A stretch of 64,000 nucleotides of DNA from Anastatus disparis (Eukaryota; Arthropoda; Insecta; Hymenoptera; Eupelmidae), in contig JAFFSR010000353.1 in the NCBI GenBank assembly GCA_017163975.1, forward strand, positions 3,380,501-3,444,500, read 5' to 3'. Of this stretch, positions 57,815 through 64,000 are shown piece by piece. Made by a program: the position numbers and the translations under genes. The notes beneath the pieces were generated by a model. It saw nothing but the letters and a program-made list of their open reading frames with translations, did not search any database and was not told the origin of the DNA. The stretch's first letter is position 1. Each line of letters begins with the position of its first letter.

Positions 57815-58596
57815 AGTTAACGTTATCTGTCTAGTATTTGTCTCTGTTTTTCGGGTGTAGTGGACATAATTTGCCTATGGATACATTGAATAGTAGCTTT
57901 GAGACTCTAAAGAGATGACCAAGGTCATAAAAACATAAAATGCAGCAACGACGCAAAGTAGCTATGTAATAATTTTAAAATTATTTTATTTTTTTAATTG
58001 TTTTGTAACAGCATCCAAGTATTCCTAAAGTTATTATGCATATTTTCAATGTATTTTTTCACGTAGAATCCAATGGAGCTATTTTTTTTTCTTTAAAAAT
58101 GATTTGTGAGTTGCTAGAGACCAATAACCGACAGAAAACCTATTTAAAAATGGTTTTTCGAGTTTTTCGCCATGGCACCATGCCAGAATCGAATTTTTGG
58201 TCATCATAAACTTTATTTGTTTTTTAAAAATACAAATTTTAAGCCCAGAAAATTACTTGTAGCCCCTCCCAGAGCCAAGTTACGGAGATTTTATGATTTA
58301 AATGTTATTTTTAGGTTAGAAAAACTGCTTTCTAGGACTCGCAAAAAATCACAGTTGAAGAGAGTGCTAAGACCTAGTCATATGTTTTTCGCGGGATTAA
58401 TATCATTCATCCTTCCAGATAAAAAAAAAATTTTATAAAAAAAGTGATTTTTAGGTTATGTTGAAGTTAGGGTATGTGTTAGGAAACTATAAATATAACA
58501 AAACCTAATCTTAATTACTATAAAAACAAGAAAAAATATTAGTTTTAAAATATATGAGGGAGGGCATTTTACCTATCTTAACGGGGGGTACTCTTT
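55179..58596. mobile_element. 3.4-kb palindromic foldback, arms about 1.5 kb
   Basis: Ends AAAGAGTACCCCCCGTTAAG and complement (C/G runs of six, exact). The left arm runs to about 56732 and the right arm starts near 57089. Mirrored landmarks are CATACCCTAACCTCAACATA, GATTTTTTGCGAGTCCTAG-type, TATTCAATGTATCCATAGGC, ACGGGCCTTCAGGAGAGG and ATTAGAGACAAAGACGGAA. TA runs lie at 55962-56041, 56727-56781, 56830-56891 and 57777-57812, and their lengths differ between arms. No transposase. Target duplication not clear. Unique centre about 56895-57088. Confidence 0.9.
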
Positions 58597-58893
58597 CTTT
58601 AATAAACGATCAACTTCGGTCAACGACCGCTGCGTTATCGAATATTTTTATTGTGACCTGGATATCATTATTATACGCCTTATTAAACAATTCATATTAA
58701 TAATTTATTCTTGATAATAATAAGTAATTAACATAATAGATGGATAAATTTCTATAAATAATATAATATAAAAATATAAAATAAATAAATACAATATTAA
58801 AATACACAAAATACTAATAAAACATTTTGAAGCGTCTGGCAACAGGAGTTAACACGTATTTTCCCTCCCGAAAAGGGAAAAACGTTACAATAT

Positions 58894-58941
<48 letters not shown>

Positions 58942-59482
58942 CAAGACAATCCTTTCATAAGTTTTATTTTTTTTAATTTATTTTTAGATTATTCATGGGA
59001 AATATTGATTTATGTTGTATTATTTCTTATTAGCCTTTTATTAAACTTTAATGATTTAACCGATTGCTTATTTAAAATTACTTATTTGACTTAAAACGAA
59101 GTGTTCATTCACTGGTATATTTGTTTGTTTTTCTATATAATTATAAATTTAATAATAGTTCAATTATTAATCAACTATAAAATTTAATGTTTTTAACAAT
59201 CCCATCTGAAATTCACCATAATAATACGCTTAAAATATTAGATAAAATCTGAACTTAATACCATTTAAACAAATCACTAATTAATTCAGTTATATACTTA
59301 TATATTATTAAATACAGTACGCTACATAAATTATCTATATAAACGTTATATGATTGATTAATATAATTTCTAATATAAAAATTTACTTATTTTCTTACAT
59401 ACGTTTAACTATATAATAAATAAAATTTGACTCAATATAATTAAATGAAGAATGAAGAGAAAGAAATAATAACATAACAACA
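58597..59482. other. Spacer with TA run and possible leader
   Basis: CTGGCAACAGGAGTTAACACG near 58840 (partly reminiscent of a primer-binding site), (TA)n at 58895-58936, then AT-rich DNA up to the gag-like start. Confidence 0.3.
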
Positions 59483-60178
59483 ATGGAACGACGTCGAGAA
59501 AACATATTTCACGAAGAAGAGAGTTCCTCTGATTCTGATGATACTGAAGATGAAGATTATATAAAGACAAAGACATATTGGAGACGTAGAATAGAAGTCC
59601 TCATAAGAAAACTAAATGTCTCTAAGTATCGCCACTACCGCGATTTAGAACACTTTGTGAATTTGATAAAAAAGATCCGCTCTGATATACCGGATTTTGC
59701 GTATAAAATATTACTCGATGTTATTACATCTATTCTTCGCGGAGATGCCCACATAGCGATTAACGGCTTATTATTCGATTCCACGAATGATTTAGAAAAT
59801 TACCTGAAAGAATGTTTTCAATTCCCAAACATATTTGGACATTTTTGTGATGAAATAATAAACTGTGCATATTACAATCAATTACAAAAGGATCCTTTAA
59901 AATTTTTCCGAGGGCTTAGTGACATTGAGAATGAAGCTTACTCTGCCTACTGTAATCCTAAATACTCTCAAACTATTTTCAAAACTCACATATTGAACCG
60001 AATGCGAGAAATTACAATGCACGTTTATATAGATGAACTGTCGACAGACTTGAAGAACAAGGTTTCAAAAGCATACCCGAAGGACTTGTTCGATGCATAT
60101 CGAATCGCAAACAAGTTTTGTTCCATCGAGAAAAAGGAAATAAAAAATTACAAACGTATGAAGGAAATTAAGGGTTGA
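59483..60178 (+). CDS. gag: Gag-like protein of an errantivirus-type element
   Basis: 231 codons from ATG 59483 (AACAACAATGG context) to TGA 60176. An acidic N-terminus (EEESSSDSDDTEDED) and a basic stretch precede a capsid-like region of about residues 75-225: AHIAINGLL, LENYLKECFQFPNIFGHFCD, KFFRGLSDIENEAYSAY, FKTHILNRMREITMHVYIDE and DLFDAYRIANKF. This helix pattern fits Gypsy/errantivirus Gag capsids. No zinc knuckle. It is the longest undamaged frame in this part of the window, so host use as a domesticated gag is possible, though nothing here proves it. Confidence 0.5.
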   Translation: MERRRENIFHEEESSSDSDDTEDEDYIKTKTYWRRRIEVLIRKLNVSKYRHYRDLEHFVNLIKKIRSDIPDFAYKILLDVITSILRGDAHIAINGLLFDSTNDLENYLKECFQFPNIFGHFCDEIINCAYYNQLQKDPLKFFRGLSDIENEAYSAYCNPKYSQTIFKTHILNRMREITMHVYIDELSTDLKNKVSKAYPKDLFDAYRIANKFCSIEKKEIKNYKRMKEIKG

Positions 60179-60220
60179 ATAGAACCTGCCGTAATAGACG
60201 CTGACACTGGAGAGGTAATC

Positions 60221-60868
60221 GTGTTAATCTATCGAAGAAAGGTAAAGACAATAGCACCACAAATAAATGTTGCACAAGAATCACAAATAGATTACGAGAA
60301 AGCAGAAACTTTATACAATTGTTCAGATTTAAAAGAGCAAAAGGCACGAACGTGTTACTCAGAAGAATTAGAAGATTATAGGGCAGTAGTAAAAACTTCT
60401 GTTATCACTAAAAATAATACACTTATAATAATAAAAAACGCCCAAATTTCTCAGATAAATTGGGATACAATAAAACCACCACATGAATCTCTTAATCAGA
60501 AGGAATGTTACGCCCTAGAAAAGCAAACAGTAAAATTAGAGCTTAAAGGCACAAAAGAGTTCTACATAAGTGTTATGGATGACGCTACCGAAGCTCACAT
60601 TTCAGCTAACTCAAGATTTAGCCTTTGTTTAAAATCTGTATTCAAGACTTATGATAAAATCAAAACATTTGTCAAAAAACGATTTAACAAAATTGAAAAC
60701 ATCCAGTCAAATCTTTCTACAATAACTATAAAATCTTGTACTATGAAGAAAATAAATAGAATTAAAAATAAACTCATTAATACTAGGGTAAGTGTGGGAG
60801 TTAACGTCTCTCCCCAGTTATCGTGCCCTGTATTAAAGCATGCGATGTCGATAATCAAAGCACGATAA
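60221..60868 (+). CDS. Unrecognised protein following the gag-like gene
   Basis: About 215 codons in the frame after the gag-like stop. The plus-strand frame starts with GTG at 60221 and has no early ATG, so it is more likely a continuation of the upstream gene by readthrough or frameshift than a separate gene. Mixed charged composition with scattered Cys (YNCSDLKEQKARTCYSEE), and VTIKSC-MKK-type basic end. No family recognised. It occupies the place where protease or the rest of pol would be. Confidence 0.3.
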   Translation: MLIYRRKVKTIAPQINVAQESQIDYEKAETLYNCSDLKEQKARTCYSEELEDYRAVVKTSVITKNNTLIIIKNAQISQINWDTIKPPHESLNQKECYALEKQTVKLELKGTKEFYISVMDDATEAHISANSRFSLCLKSVFKTYDKIKTFVKKRFNKIENIQSNLSTITIKSCTMKKINRIKNKLINTRVSVGVNVSPQLSCPVLKHAMSIIKAR

Positions 60869-61158
60869 TAAAAGTATGCATTTATATGGTAAGCAGACGA
60901 CACACGATAAACTGACACATCGCATAAACTTTGTAAATTCAATCAGCAAATTAATAGTTTTTAAATTTTTACTTAGGGAATTCGTTTTATTCGTAGATAA
61001 TGTGCTTTACTTTAAATAAACAGTTTATAAAACTTTTAAAAAATAATGAGATTTGTTTAATTGACGGAAATGTGTCTGCCTTAACCTTAAAGGCACGATA
61101 ACTCATACATTCACCCTAACGTCAGATCAAATAATCTTTTTAAGCCCTACCCAATTAA

Positions 61159-61749
61159 TTGGCAGTCACATTGGCAGCTGAAAATAAAATCAACGATGTA
61201 AGCTACAAAAACGTCCAGAAGAAAAAAGGTACCAGGTCAGGACAGGCCGAACCCACGGCCCCTAAAAGATCACAAAAACCATTAATCTCTAGCCCAGGTT
61301 CATATAAAATTATCCGTATAATTACGGAAATCAGCCCAAATGGTCGTTCAAAAATCTCTTTAAGATCGGACCAAAAATCTGAGGGGGAAGGTATACGTGA
61401 AGTTAAATTCTTGGATAACAACGTGTATCAAGATCTCAACATTGACCAAAAACAAGATAAAGCAGATAAAAAGTATTTTGTACTGAGAGGAACAAACAAT
61501 ATCATATCTTCGAATGACTCTCGGAAAAACGGTTCTTTCTTACTAAAGAAAAACATAAACAACATAGGATTGCAAGAGATCGAGGGTAAGAAAAAATACA
61601 GATATGTATTAAAATCACGTCCATCATTAACAGGGGTAGCAAAAATCCTCTCATATATCTTAATCATAGAATATAACATCAGTCGTATGGCCTGTGATTG
61701 GAGAATAGCTATTAACCAACATCAATCTATACAAAAACAAATCTCATAA
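61159..61749 (+). CDS. Unrecognised basic protein
   Basis: About 196 codons with a Lys/Arg/Ser-rich first half (KKKGTRSGQAEPTAPKRSQK) and a less biased second half ending near SYILIIEYNISRMACDWRIA. The first codon is TTG, with no ATG near, so it may be an internal piece of a longer gene. No RT, protease or integrase motif. Possibly the upstream part of the env gene that follows, but I cannot show this. Confidence 0.25.
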   Translation: MAVTLAAENKINDVSYKNVQKKKGTRSGQAEPTAPKRSQKPLISSPGSYKIIRIITEISPNGRSKISLRSDQKSEGEGIREVKFLDNNVYQDLNIDQKQDKADKKYFVLRGTNNIISSNDSRKNGSFLLKKNINNIGLQEIEGKKKYRYVLKSRPSLTGVAKILSYILIIEYNISRMACDWRIAINQHQSIQKQIS

Positions 61750-62519
61750 GTTTAGAGCATGAGTTCATTCGTATTTATTTATACTTTAAAAGTTTACCTT
61801 CAAAACTTTTTATTATTACACTAAAATTCGTGTTGCTCTCTTAGAAATTCATTTTCATTTATGGGGTTACTACTTTGTAGTCTTAGGCCATTTGCTAACA
61901 AAATAAATACATGTTTAAATTTATTAAAAGGGCTGTATAACAACACTAATTACATATGATTATCAATTCTTGGATTGAGTAATTTAACTGTATTACTAAA
62001 AACTACCCTTAGATTGTCCTACTTATCACTAACAGTTACTAATATTACCAAACTCTTCGTGTCCCTCGAAAATTTTTTTTTTGTATTATTTCTTTTGGAA
62101 TTATAGATTTTGTACTAGTAATCTAATATCAATACATCATTTACATTGGAAAATTTACCCATTAATAACAAAATTACCATATCAAAACTATGAATTAAAT
62201 AACTTCTCTCATCCCTAATTAAATTGTTTTTTTTTCATTAATTTTTTTTTTTCCACATAAGAGTGAAAAGTATTAATAATTAATAAATTTTACAATCTTA
62301 CTTGAAACACGCCTCCTTAAATTATATATTTTGACCATTTATACATTTTAACTACCTTTTCTCGATATTATTACATTTGTCATTGAATTTGATTGCATTA
62401 AACTTTCCAATTATAAATTTTTAATCATACGTCCCCAACCTATTCTTAGAGAAAATTATAAAATTCTACCAATTTTTTTTTTAAATAAAACTAAGATTCT
62501 TAATTTAACTAATCATAGC
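61750..62519. other. AT-rich stretch, nothing recognised
   Basis: Stops in all frames. It may be decayed retroelement sequence. Confidence 0.4.
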
Positions 62520-63492
62520 AGACCTTCAAAAATACCTTTTAGCAGATAACATCTATTTCCAAGCTGCCTCACAAATAAGAAAACACTCCTATGCTTTCCT
62601 GATATACCCATATCTTCATCTTCAAACACCCCAACTTGTGAATACCTACTACACTCTCAACCAACAACCCAATCCTTAAAAACATGTAACTTAATCCTAA
62701 CCACCAATTACATGCCTTACTGGATTAAACTAAAATCTACCGACGAGTGGCTCTATTCGACTCTAGAAGCAACACTCCTTCGAATTTCTTACGAGGAAAA
62801 CCTGAAACCACCATCAGCCTTTATGGTACCGGCTTTCTTACACTACATGATAAATGTACGGCGCACAGTAAAGATGTTACCTTGTTTGGAGTAAACACGA
62901 TTAAAATAAAAGAAACTTACCTATATCACCCAAACATTACCTACGATATTCCTCCTTTATTATCCTTTCAACAACCAAATACTTTCTTCACACTATCCAA
63001 GGAATTAGATTCAGAAACCACTATCGAATTGAAGAAATTAACACAAATAACGACATAATTTCACTAAAGGAAATATAAACAAAATTTAAAGAGATAACCA
63101 CACGCCACCATGAACGGAACCGTGCTTAAACATACGTAGCCACAGGATTTTTTACAAATTTGATAATAGGAACAACAATATTCATTCTAATCTGGAAATA
63201 TAAATCCATAAAATGTAAGCAATGAACTAAACACAGTCGAAAAATAAATAGTATAGAATAGCAAAAATGTCCTCTAAAACAACCAGAATCAAAACGCCAT
63301 ACTACTTACGTGACCTTACAACCTCTTCAACAAAACCACTTCAACCATCAGATACTGGAAATCTCCGAACTTTCTAACCTGTGGAATCGAAACACAGAGG
63401 TCACACCTCATGAAAAACAAACTCTAGAAGGATTTTTCTCTGCAGCCTCCCTGGATGCTGATTTACCACTGCAGAACATCACCTACGCCTGA
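62520..63492 (+). pseudogene. env: Errantivirus (F-type) envelope, C-terminal half
   Basis: SLKTCNLILTTNY and YWIKLKSTDEWLYST (62660-62765), then after a one-base shift ISLYGTGFLTLHDKCTAHSK with DVTLFGV (62815-62890). The LxGTGxLxL...C motif is what I recall of the ectodomain end of errantivirus/baculovirus-F-like envelopes. Around 63140-63225 comes a hydrophobic membrane segment (FFTNLIIGTTIFILIWKYKS), and then a cytoplasmic tail to TGA near 63492. At least two frameshifts and a stop separate the pieces. The N-terminal half with the furin site and fusion peptide was not found. Confidence 0.5.
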
Positions 63493-63693
63493 TCTTAATG
63501 TAAGCAGCCACGTAACGATTCCACCATCACTTTTCAAAAGAGATTTCAAATAAACATTCAAGAACTTAAATCATTAGCTTGAAACGTGAAATTTAATATT
63601 TTATATACTATAACAATATTATAAACTTTTATCCAACCAATGGGAAGTAAGGCCTTTGTAAATCAATAAGATCCAAAAATCATTTTAAAAAAA

Positions 63694-64000
63694 TTGTTAC
63701 GTTTCGTCGGTATGGTTTCCGACCTCTTCAGACTAAAAAGACGTAATTAAAATTTATTAAACAAAACAAATTAAATATACACAAAAATAGTTTTCACTTT
63801 ACAGTACAAACCTAACTTAAAATTAATTCATACACTAAACTAGTTACATGAGAATTACTCATATTGTCGAACTAAGAACTGATACAAGTTGTTGTCTATT
63901 TATATTGAAAATCAGAAAGACAGTTAGATATTTGTTTATAAACAGAAGGCAAATACATTATGTCCGTTTTTAAATTTATCGCATTTTTATTTCCGTTTAT
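63694..64000 (+). other. Possible start of a 3' LTR, running off the window
   Basis: TGTTACGTTTCGTCGG begins after an A-rich tract and includes a small hairpin GTCGG...CCGAC (63706-63723). The position after env fits a 3' LTR. No 5' counterpart lies in the window, so this is tentative. Confidence 0.3.

Noticed and set aside
55179..58596. Palindromes as assembly artefacts
   Set aside because: Arms are diverged at many positions and differ in TA-run length, which a simple duplication error would not give. Long reads would settle it.
1..64000. Polydnavirus (bracovirus) segment
   Set aside because: No virulence-gene families, no excision-motif pair and no segment-like gene layout were seen; the content is explained by transposable elements.

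Overview
Eukaryotic nuclear DNA, most likely from an insect. The window is strongly AT-rich, and the coding remnants are of arthropod type: Gypsy-class LTR elements with two kinds of envelope gene, PIF1-helicase Helitrons, piggyBac-like and Harbinger-like miniature elements, and a multicopy zinc-motif protein family. There are no operons, ribosome binding sites or prokaryotic genes. The style resembles a hymenopteran (parasitoid wasp) genome, but that is an impression and not a demonstration.

Layout. 1-7.7 kb is mostly non-coding, with one convincing spliced exon of unknown identity (2528-2737), a 0.7-kb foldback and a GC-richer stretch with a consensus splice donor. 7.8-10.9 kb holds a 160-bp tandem repeat, a decayed minus-strand copy of a multicopy arthropod gene split by a small hairpin insertion, and an intact plus-strand exon apparently encoding the N-terminal zinc domain of the same family. 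11-14 kb has two inverted-repeat elements and TA-rich simple repeats. 14.2-18.3 kb looks like a short Helitron copy: tandem arrays, an antisense helicase fragment, 1.9 kb of TG-rich DNA and a terminal CTAG.

18.3-50.5 kb is one nest of insertions centred on a single Gypsy element carrying a chuvirus-type envelope gene. Its integrase is cut by a 16.9-kb block with Helitron-like ends (21998-38865). Taking the block out at an A/T dinucleotide puts the two integrase parts in the same frame. The block contains a decayed Rep/helicase gene, a Ulp1-like cysteine protease, foldbacks, a tRNA-derived SINE, an opposite Helitron end and an LTR-like segment. Downstream, a foldback with TAA target duplications sits on the envelope stop codon. 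An 8-kb LTR element has then inserted into a TA run of the following non-coding repeat. This second element encodes Gag, protease, RT and RNase H and an OTU-type cysteine protease, with no recognisable integrase.

50.5-64 kb holds a piggyBac-like foldback with another long palindrome nested inside it, a 3.4-kb palindrome, and a second retroelement remnant with a gag-like and an F-type env-like gene but no visible pol. Every mobile gene seen is broken by stops, frameshifts or lost catalytic residues. The possibly living genes are only the two exons at 2528-2737 and 10542-10802.
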